49,483 bases of DNA from Pseudomonas parafulva NBRC 16636 = DSM 17004 (GTDB lineage Bacteria > Pseudomonadota > Gammaproteobacteria > Pseudomonadales > Pseudomonadaceae), in NCBI RefSeq assembly GCF_000730645.1, contig NZ_BBIU01000043.1:1-49483 (forward strand). The letters run 5' to 3'. The translations under genes and the position numbers were made by a program. Below, piece by piece: positions 35,752 to 44,180 of the stretch; the stretch's first letter is position 1, and every line of letters begins with the position of its first letter. The notes below the pieces were generated by a model. It was not told the DNA's origin and did no database searches. It was given only the letters and a program-made list of their open reading frames with translations.

Positions 35752-36385
35752 TCGCTTGCTGCAGGGCTTGCTCGATACCTTGTTGATGGTGGGTGTGTCA
35801 TCGCTGATCGCCCTGCTGGCCGGTGTGCCGATGGCAGTATTGCTGGTCACCAGCGACAAAGGCGGCATCTTCGCGGCCCCCACGCTGAACCGCGTGCTGG
35901 GGGCGTTCGTCAACCTGTTCCGGTCCATCCCGTTCCTGATCCTGATGGTCGCGCTTATTCCCTTCACCCGTATGGTGGTTGGTACCACCTATGGCGTATG
36001 GGCCGCAGTAGTGCCACTGACCATCGCCGCCACGCCGTTTTTTGCACGCATTGCCGAGGTGAGCCTGCGGGAAGTGGACCACGGCCTAGTAGAAGCGGCG
36101 CAGGCCATGGGTTGCCGACGTTGGCACATCGTCTGGCACGTACTGTTGCCCGAAGCGCTGCCGGGCATCGTGGGGGGCTTCACCATCACCCTGGTTACCC
36201 TGATCAACTCATCGGCCATGGCGGGTGCCATCGGCGCCGGAGGGCTGGGGGACATCGCCTACCGGTATGGCTACCAGCGCTTCGACAGCCAGATCATGCT
36301 GACCGTGATCGCCATGCTGGTGGCGCTGGTGGCGTTGATCCAGCTGGGCGGGGACCGGCTGGCGCGCGGGCTGAACAAGCGTTGA
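35741..36385 (+). CDS. MetI-like ABC importer permease
   Basis: Inner-membrane permease of 214 residues with about five helices, MetI family (RSIPFLILMVALIPFTRMVV, EAAQAMGCRRWHIVWHVLLP). ATG 35741 (MWFDRLLQGLLDT) matches the family N-terminus and lies inside the ATPase gene end. Last gene of the SfnB-like operon. Confidence 0.88.
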   Translation: MWFDRLLQGLLDTLLMVGVSSLIALLAGVPMAVLLVTSDKGGIFAAPTLNRVLGAFVNLFRSIPFLILMVALIPFTRMVVGTTYGVWAAVVPLTIAATPFFARIAEVSLREVDHGLVEAAQAMGCRRWHIVWHVLLPEALPGIVGGFTITLVTLINSSAMAGAIGAGGLGDIAYRYGYQRFDSQIMLTVIAMLVALVALIQLGGDRLARGLNKR

Positions 36386-36389
36386 AAAG

Positions 36390-36409
36390 GTGCCGGGCCA
36401 ACCCGGCAC
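36390..36409 (-). terminator. Terminator of the GGDEF/EAL gene
   Basis: An 8-bp perfect stem (GTGCCGGG/CCCGGCAC) with a 4-nt loop is followed on the minus strand by CTTTT. It lies between converging genes and may also stop the plus-strand operon. Confidence 0.65.
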
Positions 36410-36411
36410 AC

Positions 36412-38307
36412 TCAGCCCCAGCGCAAATCCTGCGCCGCGACTGGCCGCCCGAACCAGTAACCCTGGCCTAACTGACATTGCTCCTGCAGCAGCAGGCTGG
36501 CCTGCTCCGGCTGCTCGATGCCTTCGGCATGCACCTGCATGCCCATGCTGCGCGCCAGGGCAATGATCACCCGCACGATGGCCACATCGTCCTCGTCGAA
36601 CGGCAAGCCTGCGACAAAGCCCTGGTCGATCTTGAGTTTCTGTACCGGCATCCGCTTGAGCCGCAGCAGCGACGAGTAGCCGGTGCCGAAGTCATCGATG
36701 GCCAGTGCCACCCCCAGCTCACGCAGGCGATGCAATTGCTCCAGCGCCACTTCGGGGTCTTCCATCACGGCGCTTTCGGTGACTTCCAGCTCCAGCAGTG
36801 CAGGCGAAAGGCCCGTGTCGTGCAACACGTCGGCTACCTGCCGGTACAGCTCACGCTGGCCAAACAGGCGGCTTGAGATATTCACTGCCACGAAGGCCAG
36901 CGGGCGGCCTTCCTGCTGCCAGCGCACCATCTGCCGGCAGGCATTGCGCAGTACCCAGGCATCTATCTCGGCAATCAGCCCGGTGCGTTCGGCGATGGGG
37001 ATGAATTCTACCGGTGGTACCAGCCCCCGTTGCGGGTGCTCCCAACGCACCAGGGCTTCTACACCCACCTGGCTACCGGTCGCCAGGTCGTGCACGGGCT
37101 GGTAGTACACCCGCAGTTCATCGTGCTCCAGCGCCCGCCGCAGCTCCCCTGCCGTTTCCACCCGCTGCTGGGCGTGGGCGGTCAGTTCCTCGGTGTACAG
37201 CGCATAACAGGCTCGGCCATTGCTCTTGGCCTTGTACAGGGCCGAGTCGGCGTTGCGCAGCAACTGCTCGGCACTCAGGGCGTCACTGGGGAACAGGCTG
37301 ATGCCGGCACTGACGCTGATGAACAGCCGGTGGCCCTCGAACACGAATGGCTCACGCATGCGGTCGATGATGCCCTGGGCCAGCTTGCCGGCCTGGCCCA
37401 GGTCCTGGCAATGCTCGGCCAGCACGCCGAATTCGTCACCGCCCAGGCGCGCCAGGGTCACGCCGCTCACCACCACCTCGCCCAGGCGATCACCCACCAG
37501 CTTCAGCAACTGATCGCCGATGGTATGGCCCAGGCCATCATTGATGCTCTGGAAGTGGTCGAGGTCCAGCAGCAACAGTGCACAGCCGCGCTTTTTTGCT
37601 TGCGCCGCCACCAGCGCCTGCTGCACGCGGTCGGTGAACAGCAGGCGGTTGGGCAGGTCGGTGAGCGGGTCGTGGTGGGCCAGGTAGGCCAGCTCCTGCT
37701 CGGAATGCTTGATCGCGCTGATGTCGCTGAACACCGCGACGTAATGGCTGAGCTCGCCGTCGTCGTCGCGGATCGCGCAGATGGTCTGCCACTGCGGGTA
37801 GATTTCGCCGCTCTTGCGCCGGTTCCAGATCTCGCCGCTCCACTCGCCCTTCTCGGAGAGGGTGGCATAGATGTGCTTGTAGAAGTCCGGGCCATGGCGC
37901 CCCGACTTGAACTTGCTCGGGCGCTGGCCGATCACCTCGTCCTGCCGGTAACCGGTGATACGCATGAAGGCGCGGTTGACGTGCACGATCAGGCCTTTGC
38001 GGTCGGTGACCAATACCCCTTCGAGCGTGCTGTCGAACACGGCGGCGGCCATGCGCAGGCGTTCCCGGTCCTCGCCGCGCAAGCGCGCACCGACGCCGAT
38101 GAAGTTCAGCAACCTTACGCGTGACACATAGATCAGCAACGCACTGAGCAGTACCCAGACCACCAGGTTGATCTGCCGCCCTACGGTACGGGCCAGGGGG
38201 TCGTCAGTCATGCCGTGCAGCATCACCTCGGCCAGTACCAGCCAGAGGATCGAGAGCACCACATACAGCGCAGCCATGCGCAAGGCGTCGCGAACGGAAA
38301 CAGACAT
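36412..38307 (-). CDS. Membrane PAS-GGDEF-EAL c-di-GMP protein
   Basis: A 631-residue protein with two N-terminal membrane segments (about 10-31 and 46-64), a PAS domain (about 85-198), a GGDEF domain (signature GGDEF at 289-293) and an EAL domain (VEALVRWEHP, DFGTGYSSL). Both catalytic signatures are intact, so either diguanylate cyclase or phosphodiesterase activity is possible. The RxxD product-inhibition site is absent upstream of GGDEF (SGVT in its place). Divergent from desA, the arrangement I recall for PA0285-desA in P. aeruginosa. Confidence 0.9.
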   Translation of the reverse strand: MSVSVRDALRMAALYVVLSILWLVLAEVMLHGMTDDPLARTVGRQINLVVWVLLSALLIYVSRVRLLNFIGVGARLRGEDRERLRMAAAVFDSTLEGVLVTDRKGLIVHVNRAFMRITGYRQDEVIGQRPSKFKSGRHGPDFYKHIYATLSEKGEWSGEIWNRRKSGEIYPQWQTICAIRDDDGELSHYVAVFSDISAIKHSEQELAYLAHHDPLTDLPNRLLFTDRVQQALVAAQAKKRGCALLLLDLDHFQSINDGLGHTIGDQLLKLVGDRLGEVVVSGVTLARLGGDEFGVLAEHCQDLGQAGKLAQGIIDRMREPFVFEGHRLFISVSAGISLFPSDALSAEQLLRNADSALYKAKSNGRACYALYTEELTAHAQQRVETAGELRRALEHDELRVYYQPVHDLATGSQVGVEALVRWEHPQRGLVPPVEFIPIAERTGLIAEIDAWVLRNACRQMVRWQQEGRPLAFVAVNISSRLFGQRELYRQVADVLHDTGLSPALLELEVTESAVMEDPEVALEQLHRLRELGVALAIDDFGTGYSSLLRLKRMPVQKLKIDQGFVAGLPFDEDDVAIVRVIIALARSMGMQVHAEGIEQPEQASLLLQEQCQLGQGYWFGRPVAAQDLRWG

Positions 38308-38448
38308 GTCGGGTGGAATTGCCCATGCAAAAGGATGGGGGATTATAAAGGTTCTGCTGCGCTGTGCGACCGCTGCACGGCGCGCCGCGCAAAGATCGCC
38401 TGAAACATCACGTGGTCAGCTGCGACTGGTTTTATTTCCCCGCCAAGG

Positions 38449-38454
38449 GATAAT
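38449..38454 (+). promoter_or_regulatory. Candidate -10 box for desA
   Basis: GATAAT 38 bp upstream of the desA ATG, with a TGGTTT -35-like hexamer about 15 bp earlier, in the divergent intergenic region. Assignment is tentative. Confidence 0.3.
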
Positions 38455-38491
38455 CGGCCCTTCCCCCTGCATTTCGAGGGTATTTGCATTT

Positions 38492-39676
38492 ATGTGGTAC
38501 AACGGCCTGCTCGACTTGTCGGCCTGGCAACTGGTCGGCATCACTTTGTTGATGACCCATGTGACCATTGTCAGCGTCACGGTCTACCTGCATCGCTACT
38601 CGGCGCACCGGGCACTGGAGCTCAACGCCGGGCTCAAGCATTTCTTCCGTTTCTGGCTGTGGCTGACCACGGCGCAGAACACCCGCGAATGGACCGCCGT
38701 CCACCGCAAGCACCACGCCAAGTGCGAAACCCCGGACGACCCGCACAGCCCGGTGTACAAGGGTTTGGGGACGGTACTGCGCAAGGGCGCCGAGCTTTAC
38801 CGTGAAGAGGCGCGCAACCCCGACACCTTGCGCATCTACGGCAAGAACTGCCCGGATGACTGGCTGGAGCGCAACGTCTATTCGCGCTACAAACTCGGTG
38901 GCATCGCGCTGATGGCGGTGATCGACCTGCTGCTGTTCGGCACGGCGGGTATCACCATCTGGGCGGTGCAGATGATGTGGATCCCCTTCTGGGCCGCCGG
39001 CGTGGTCAACGGCCTTGGCCATGCAGTGGGCTATCGCAATTTCGAATGCCGCGACGCCGCCACCAACCTGGTGCCCTGGGGCATCGTGATCGGCGGCGAA
39101 GAGCTGCACAACAACCACCACACCTACCCCAACTCGGCCAAGCTGTCGGTGCGGCGCTGGGAGTTCGACATGGGCTGGGCATGGATTCGCCTGTTCTGCC
39201 TGCTGCGCCTGGCCAAGGTCCAGCGGGTGGCACCCATCGCCCACCGGGTGGCGGGCAAAGCCAGCCTGGACATGGACACTGCCATGGCCATCCTCAACAA
39301 CCGCTTCCAGATCATGGCCCAGTATCGCAAGCTGGTCATCGGCCCCCTGGTGAAGCAGGAACTGGCGCGCGTGGATGCGTCCGTCAGCCACCACTTCCGC
39401 CGTGCCAAACGCCTGCTGTCGCGGGAAACCAGCTTGCTGGAAGACCGCCATCACGTGCGCATCGAGTCCATGCTGGCCCACAGTCAGGCGCTCAAGACCA
39501 TCTATGAAAAGCGCCTGGCGCTTCAGCAGATATGGGCCCGCACCAGCGCCAATGGCCATGACATGCTGGCAGCCATGAAAGACTGGGTGCACGAAGCGGA
39601 AACCAGCGGCATCCATGCCCTGCGCGAGTTCGCCGCGCAACTGAAGACCTACTCCCTGCGGCCTACTGCCGCCTGA
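38492..39676 (+). CDS. desA: Delta-9 acyl-lipid fatty-acid desaturase DesA
   Basis: Inner-membrane di-iron desaturase that introduces double bonds into acyl chains of phospholipids, adjusting membrane fluidity. The 394 residues carry three histidine boxes: HRYSAH (HxxxxH), HRKHH and HNNHH (HxxHH). Hydrophobic segments surround LVGITLLMTHVTIVSVTVYL. The start is ATG 38492; the frame is open much further upstream (to 38168) but that part overlaps the divergent GGDEF/EAL gene. The C-terminal ~100 residues are helical and soluble. Confidence 0.93.
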   Translation: MWYNGLLDLSAWQLVGITLLMTHVTIVSVTVYLHRYSAHRALELNAGLKHFFRFWLWLTTAQNTREWTAVHRKHHAKCETPDDPHSPVYKGLGTVLRKGAELYREEARNPDTLRIYGKNCPDDWLERNVYSRYKLGGIALMAVIDLLLFGTAGITIWAVQMMWIPFWAAGVVNGLGHAVGYRNFECRDAATNLVPWGIVIGGEELHNNHHTYPNSAKLSVRRWEFDMGWAWIRLFCLLRLAKVQRVAPIAHRVAGKASLDMDTAMAILNNRFQIMAQYRKLVIGPLVKQELARVDASVSHHFRRAKRLLSRETSLLEDRHHVRIESMLAHSQALKTIYEKRLALQQIWARTSANGHDMLAAMKDWVHEAETSGIHALREFAAQLKTYSLRPTAA

Positions 39677-39689
39677 TGTTCCGTTGATC

Positions 39690-39713
39690 GGCGCGCCCCT
39701 TTTTGGGGCGTGC
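39690..39713 (+). terminator. Terminator after desA
   Basis: A 10-bp stem with one G-T wobble (GGCGCGCCCC / GGGGCGTGCC) and a loop of five T lies 14 bp after the desA stop. It also argues against using the TTG at 39703 as the start of the next gene. Confidence 0.55.
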
Positions 39714-39807
39714 CGTTCAGGAACTTAGCCCGCCTGTTTCGACTCGAACTGCCCACATCGGCCGGAAGGTGGCCGCACCTTTACCCGTCGAGACGCGCTC
39801 CGTGCCC

Positions 39808-40794
39808 ATGGCCAAGAACATACCCACGATTCTGCCCGGTACCCCTCCCCCTGACGCCGCCAAGACATTGCTGGCTCTGCTCCACGCCCAAGGCGAAGTC
39901 GCGCGCCTGAGCGAGCGCGAGCAGCTGTTCAGTACGCTGCTCAACAGCGTGAACGCAGTGTTGTGGGCATTCGACTGGGAGACCCGCCAGGTGCTGTACG
40001 TCAGCCCTGCCTACGAGCGCATCTTTGGCCGCCCGGTTAGCCTGGTAATGGCCGACTTCAATGAATGGCGGGACAGCATCTACCCTGACGACCTGGAGTT
40101 CGCCGAACGCAGCCTTGCCCAGGTGTTGCTCAAAGGCTCGGTGGAAGACCGGGAGTACCGCATTCTGAACGCCGAAGGTGAGGTGCGCTGGCTTAGCGAC
40201 AAGTGCTACGTCAATCAGCAGCGCGACAGTGACCGGGTGATCATCGTGGGTATCGCCGAGGACATCACCGAAAAGAAGCGCCTGGAAGGCGAACTGCAGC
40301 GCCTGGCCACCACCGACGTACTCACCCAAAGCAGCAACCGCCGGCACTTCTTCGAGTGCGCCAAACAGGCCTTCGACAAGGCCCGTGAGGACGAGGCGCC
40401 GCTGACCTTCCTGTTGCTGGATATCGACGACTTCAAGGCGATCAACGACAGCTACGGCCACCAGGAGGGAGACCAGGTGCTGCAACGCATCGCCGACAGC
40501 GGCAAGGCGGTGCTGCGCAGGGGCGACCTGTTCGGGCGGATTGGTGGCGAGGAATTTGCGGCGGTGTTCCCTGGCTGTACGGCCAAGGTGGCGGAGCAGA
40601 TTGCCGAACGGCTTCAGCGGGAGATACAGCGGCTGAATTTCGGCCAGTCAGAGCGCCCGTACGGCGTAACCATCAGCCAGGGCCTGACCGGTTTGACTGC
40701 CGAAGACGACACCCTCGACAGCCTGTACGCACGGGCAGATGCCGCGATGTACCAGGCCAAGCGCCAGGGCAAGAACCAGATCGTCCACGGGTAA
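39808..40794 (+). CDS. PAS-GGDEF diguanylate cyclase
   Basis: Predicted cytoplasmic enzyme making c-di-GMP, 328 residues from ATG 39808: a PAS domain (about 35-155, with the PAC segment WLSDKCYVN ... IVGIAEDITEKK) and a GGDEF domain with GGEEF at 246-250. An RxxD inhibitory site (RRGD, 237-240) sits exactly five residues upstream, so feedback inhibition by c-di-GMP is expected. No membrane segment. The input may be redox or a small ligand through PAS, not determinable here. The frame is open from 39703 but that start falls in a terminator. Confidence 0.9.
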   Translation: MAKNIPTILPGTPPPDAAKTLLALLHAQGEVARLSEREQLFSTLLNSVNAVLWAFDWETRQVLYVSPAYERIFGRPVSLVMADFNEWRDSIYPDDLEFAERSLAQVLLKGSVEDREYRILNAEGEVRWLSDKCYVNQQRDSDRVIIVGIAEDITEKKRLEGELQRLATTDVLTQSSNRRHFFECAKQAFDKAREDEAPLTFLLLDIDDFKAINDSYGHQEGDQVLQRIADSGKAVLRRGDLFGRIGGEEFAAVFPGCTAKVAEQIAERLQREIQRLNFGQSERPYGVTISQGLTGLTAEDDTLDSLYARADAAMYQAKRQGKNQIVHG

Positions 40795-40848
40795 GCGTCG
40801 CGTGAATAGCAGGGGCCGCCGAGCCGTCCCTGTGGAGGGGACTGTCAC

Positions 40849-41036
40849 GCACAAAATCTGAGAGTTGGCCCAATCACTGTGGGAGCGGGTTTACCCGCGA
40901 AGCAGACAGCGCGGTGCAGGGCACCGGCTTCGCCGGTGTTCGCGGCTGAAGCCGCTCCCACAGGTGACTGCTAACTCAACAGGTTATATGCAGTTCCACA
41001 GGAGCGGCTCGCCGCCGATGGGCCGCAGAGCGGCCC
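40849..41036. repeat. REP pair with conserved flank and downstream hairpin
   Basis: A classic inverted REP pair: 40876-40901 (CTGTGGGAGCGGGTTTACCC, then GCGAA) and its partner 40939-40963, separated by a CACCGG-CTTCG-CCGGTG hairpin (40922-40938). The 40849-40875 flank (GCACAAAATCTGAGAGTTGG...) recurs at 49360-49396. A third hairpin, GGGCCGC-AGA-GCGGCCC at 41020-41036, lies just after the gabT stop and may end its transcript. Confidence 0.8.
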
Positions 41037-41052
41037 CACTATCAGCGTAAGA

Positions 41053-42330
41053 TCACGCCAGTTCGGCGAAGCACTCTTCGATGATGGCCAGGCCTTTGTC
41101 CAGCAGTGCGTCTTCGGCGGTCAGCGGAACCAGGATACGCAGGACGTTGCCGTAGGTGCCGCACGACAGCAGGATCAGGCCCTTGTCACGGGCCTTGGCC
41201 ACAACCTGGGCAACGGCAGCGGCGTTCGGGGTGTGGGTACCCTTCTCGAACACTTCCACAGCAATCATCGAACCCAGGCCACGTACGTCACCGATGATCG
41301 GGTGCTTCTGCTGGATTTCACGCAGGCCGGCAGTGAGGCGCTCGCCAACGGCTTTGCTGCGGTCCAGCAGTTTTTCTTCTTCGAACACGTCGATAACGGC
41401 CAGTGCAGCGGCACAGGCGATCGGCGAGCCGGCGTAGGTGCCACCCAGGCCACCGGGGGCAATTGCATCCATGTACTCGGCCTTGCCGCACACACCTGCC
41501 AGCGGGAAGCCGCCAGCGATGGATTTGGCGAAGGTGGTCAGGTCAGGCGCAACGCCCATTTGCTCCATGGCGAAGAAGGTACCGGTACGGCCGGCGCCAG
41601 TCTGCACTTCGTCAGCGATCAGCAGAATGCCGTGCTGGTCGCACAGGGCACGCAGACGCTTCATCAGCTCTTTAGGCGCTGGCAGGAAGCCGCCTTCACC
41701 TTGTACTGGCTCAAGGATGATGGCCGCGATATCGCGTGGCTCGGCATCGTTCTTGAAGATGCGCTCGACCGAAGCAATGGCGTCGTCAACGCTGACACCG
41801 TGCAGTTCGCTCGGGAACAGCGCACGGAACACGCCGCCTGGCATCAGGCCCATGCCTGCGGAGTACGGTACGACCTTGCCGGTCAGGCCCAGGGTCATCA
41901 TGGTACGGCCGTGGTAGCCGCCGGTGAAGGCGATGACGCCAGCACGGCCGGTGGCTGCACGGGCGATCTTGACGGCGTTTTCAACGGCCTCGGAGCCGGT
42001 GGAAACCAGCAGGGTCTTCTTGTCGAAGTCACCCGGTACCAGCTTGTTGATCTTCTCGCACAACTCCACGTAGGGTTCGTACGCCAGCACCTGGAAGCAG
42101 GTGTGGCTGACCTTGGTCAGCTGCTCTTGCACGGCCGCAACCACTTTGGGGTGCAGGTGGCCGGTGTTCAGTACGGCGATGCCGCCAGCGAAGTCGATCA
42201 GTTCGCGGCCTTCAACGTCGATAACGGTGGAGTTCTTTGCCGATTCAACGAAGATCGGGTGAATCTGGCCGACACCACGTGGAACAGCGGCGACACGACG
42301 TTGCATCAAGGATTCGTTGGTCTTGCTCAT
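41053..42330 (-). CDS. gabT: 4-aminobutyrate aminotransferase GabT
   Basis: PLP-dependent class III transaminase that converts GABA (and often delta-aminovalerate) to the semialdehyde, with 2-oxoglutarate as acceptor. At 425 residues it shows the PLP phosphate loop (STGSEAVENAVKIAR), Asp240 (LLIADEVQTGAGRTG) and the Schiff-base Lys269 (TTFAKSIAGGFPLAG). It follows gabD, but with a 183-bp gap that holds a terminator-like structure. In P. putida it also serves lysine degradation. Confidence 0.95.
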   Translation of the reverse strand: MSKTNESLMQRRVAAVPRGVGQIHPIFVESAKNSTVIDVEGRELIDFAGGIAVLNTGHLHPKVVAAVQEQLTKVSHTCFQVLAYEPYVELCEKINKLVPGDFDKKTLLVSTGSEAVENAVKIARAATGRAGVIAFTGGYHGRTMMTLGLTGKVVPYSAGMGLMPGGVFRALFPSELHGVSVDDAIASVERIFKNDAEPRDIAAIILEPVQGEGGFLPAPKELMKRLRALCDQHGILLIADEVQTGAGRTGTFFAMEQMGVAPDLTTFAKSIAGGFPLAGVCGKAEYMDAIAPGGLGGTYAGSPIACAAALAVIDVFEEEKLLDRSKAVGERLTAGLREIQQKHPIIGDVRGLGSMIAVEVFEKGTHTPNAAAVAQVVAKARDKGLILLSCGTYGNVLRILVPLTAEDALLDKGLAIIEECFAELA

Positions 42331-42449
42331 AATGCCCTCATTGCGCCGGTCTGGAATGGCGCTTTTATTCGGGGGTGGCTGGGAGTGCCCACGGTCAGTA
42401 TTCGTTGATCGACCGCCGCGAACGCCCTGGCCACCAGGTACTGCGCTGT

Positions 42450-42489
42450 AAAAAAGGCCAGCGAGACGTCGCTCTCGCGCCCCGCTGGC
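42450..42489 (-). terminator. Terminator-like structure between gabD and gabT
   Basis: On the minus strand a 7-bp stem (GCCAGCG/CGCTGGC) encloses a 19-nt loop and is followed by C and six T residues, 25 bp after the gabD stop. It should partly or fully uncouple gabT from gabD transcription. Confidence 0.65.
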
Positions 42490-42513
42490 AGAGGTAAAGC
42501 CTTTAGCGTGCGA

Positions 42514-43956
42514 TCAGATGCTGATGCACAGGTACTTGATTTCGAGGTAGTCCTCGATACCGTACTTGGAGCCTTCGCGGCCCAGGCCCGAAGCCTTGAT
42601 GCCGCCGAATGGCGCCACTTCGTTGGAGATCAGGCCGGTGTTGATACCCACCATGCCGTACTCCAGCGCTTCGGCGACACGGAACACACGGCTCATGTCA
42701 CGGGCATAGAAGTACGACGCCAGGCCGAACTCGGTGTCGTTGGACATGGCGATGACTTCGGCCTCGTCCTTGAAGCGGAACAGCGGGGCCAGCGGGCCGA
42801 AGGTTTCTTCCTTGGCCACGGCCGCATTTTTCGGCACATCCACCAGGATGGTCGGCTCGAAGAAGTTGCCTTCGATCAGCTTGCCACCGGACAACACCTT
42901 GGCGCCTTTGCCTACGGCGTCTTCGATGTGTTCCTGAACCTTGGCCACGGCCTTGCCATCGATCAGCGGGCCGGTGGTGGTGCCTTCTTCCAGGCCGTTA
43001 CCGATCTTCAGCTTGGCAACTGCTGCGGCCAGCTTCTGGGCGAACGCGTCGTACACGCCTTCTTGCACATAGATGCGGTTGGCGCAGACGCAGGTCTGGC
43101 CGTTGTTGCGGTACTTGGAGATGATCGCGCCCTCGACCGCCTTGTCCAGGTCGGCGTCGTCGAACACGATGAACGGGGCGTTGCCACCCAGCTCCAGGGA
43201 AACCTTCTTGATGTCCTTGGCGCACTCTTCCATCAACTGGCGACCGATTTCGGTCGAGCCGGTGAAGGAGAGCTTGCGCACCAGGGAGTTGCCGGTCAGC
43301 TCGCCGCCCACTTCACCGGCGCTGCCGGTAACGACGCTGAGCACGCCAGCCGGGATGCCGGCACGGTTGGCCAGCTCGACCAGGGCCAGTGCCGAGTAAG
43401 GGGTCTGCGAGGCAGGCTTGAGCACCATGGTGCAGCCAGCAGCCAGGGCCGGGCCGGCTTTACGGGTGATCATGGCAGCCGGGAAGTTCCACGGGGTGAT
43501 GGCGGCGGTAACGCCGATTGGCTGCTTGATGACGATCAGGCGCTTGTCTGGCTGGTGGCCCGGGATGGTGTCGCCATAGACGCGCTTGGCTTCTTCGGCG
43601 AACCATTCGATGAACGATGCGGCGTAGGCAATTTCGCCCTTGGCTTCGGCCAGGGGTTTGCCTTGCTCGGTGGTCATCAGGCGAGCCAGGTCGTCCTGGT
43701 TCTCGATCATCAGTTCGAACCAGCGACGCAGCTTGGCCGAGCGCTCCTTGGCGGTCAGTGCACGCCAGGCCGGCAGGGCCTTGTCGGCGGCTTCGATGGC
43801 GCGGCGGGTTTCCGCAGTGCCCATCTTCGGCACGGTACCGATGACTTCACCTGTGGCCGGGTTGGTCACATTGATGGTCTGGCCGCTGTCCGCATCCAGC
43901 CACTCACCGTTGATGAAGGCTTGCTGGCGGAACAACTGAGCGTCTTTGAGCTGCAT
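42514..43956 (-). CDS. gabD: Succinate-semialdehyde dehydrogenase GabD
   Basis: NAD(P)+-dependent aldehyde dehydrogenase, 480 residues, oxidising succinate (or glutarate) semialdehyde. The active site is complete: general base Glu255 (LELGGNAPF) and nucleophile Cys289 (NNGQTCVCANR), with the cofactor segment TPWNFPAAMITRK. ATG 43956 (MQLKDAQLFRQQAFINGEW) is the family start; the open frame to 44004 is not used. First gene of the gab pair. Confidence 0.95.
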   Translation of the reverse strand: MQLKDAQLFRQQAFINGEWLDADSGQTINVTNPATGEVIGTVPKMGTAETRRAIEAADKALPAWRALTAKERSAKLRRWFELMIENQDDLARLMTTEQGKPLAEAKGEIAYAASFIEWFAEEAKRVYGDTIPGHQPDKRLIVIKQPIGVTAAITPWNFPAAMITRKAGPALAAGCTMVLKPASQTPYSALALVELANRAGIPAGVLSVVTGSAGEVGGELTGNSLVRKLSFTGSTEIGRQLMEECAKDIKKVSLELGGNAPFIVFDDADLDKAVEGAIISKYRNNGQTCVCANRIYVQEGVYDAFAQKLAAAVAKLKIGNGLEEGTTTGPLIDGKAVAKVQEHIEDAVGKGAKVLSGGKLIEGNFFEPTILVDVPKNAAVAKEETFGPLAPLFRFKDEAEVIAMSNDTEFGLASYFYARDMSRVFRVAEALEYGMVGINTGLISNEVAPFGGIKASGLGREGSKYGIEDYLEIKYLCISI

Positions 43957-44008
43957 GTCGGCTTCCCGAATTGTTGATTGTTGAAAGCGCCCAACGCAGG
44001 GCATCGAG

Positions 44009-44095
44009 CGTTTGAAATCTCAAACGAATGCTAAGCGTCTGCTGGGGTGTTGGACAATAGGCTGTTCGAAAAAAAGAACGAGTGGTTGAACACCC
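44009..44095 (-). promoter_or_regulatory. Nested inverted repeats upstream of gabD
   Basis: A perfect palindrome CGTTTGA-AATC-TCAAACG (44009-44026) lies 53 bp before the gabD ATG. Further out are GTTC-N8-GAAC (44064-44079) and widely spaced GGGTGTT (44045-44051) / AACACCC (44089-44095). These are candidate regulator sites for gabD; the regulator is not in the window. Confidence 0.45.
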
Positions 44096-44148
44096 GAGTG
44101 GATGTTTCATGAATGTGGGCTGGGGCAGATGGCCCTGCGGCAGGCAAG

Positions 44149-44167
44149 CCGGCCCTCACAGGGCCGG
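44149..44167 (-). terminator. Hairpin after astA
   Basis: An 8-bp perfect stem (CCGGCCCT/AGGGCCGG) with a 3-nt loop lies 14-32 bp after the astA stop on the minus strand. No T-run. Confidence 0.45.
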
Positions 44168-44180
44168 TACAGGCAGAAAA

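Noticed and set aside
42331..42345. Four-codon ORF overlapping the gabT start (ATG AGG GCA TTA TGA)
   Set aside because: Too short, and most likely an accident of the gabT ribosome-binding region.
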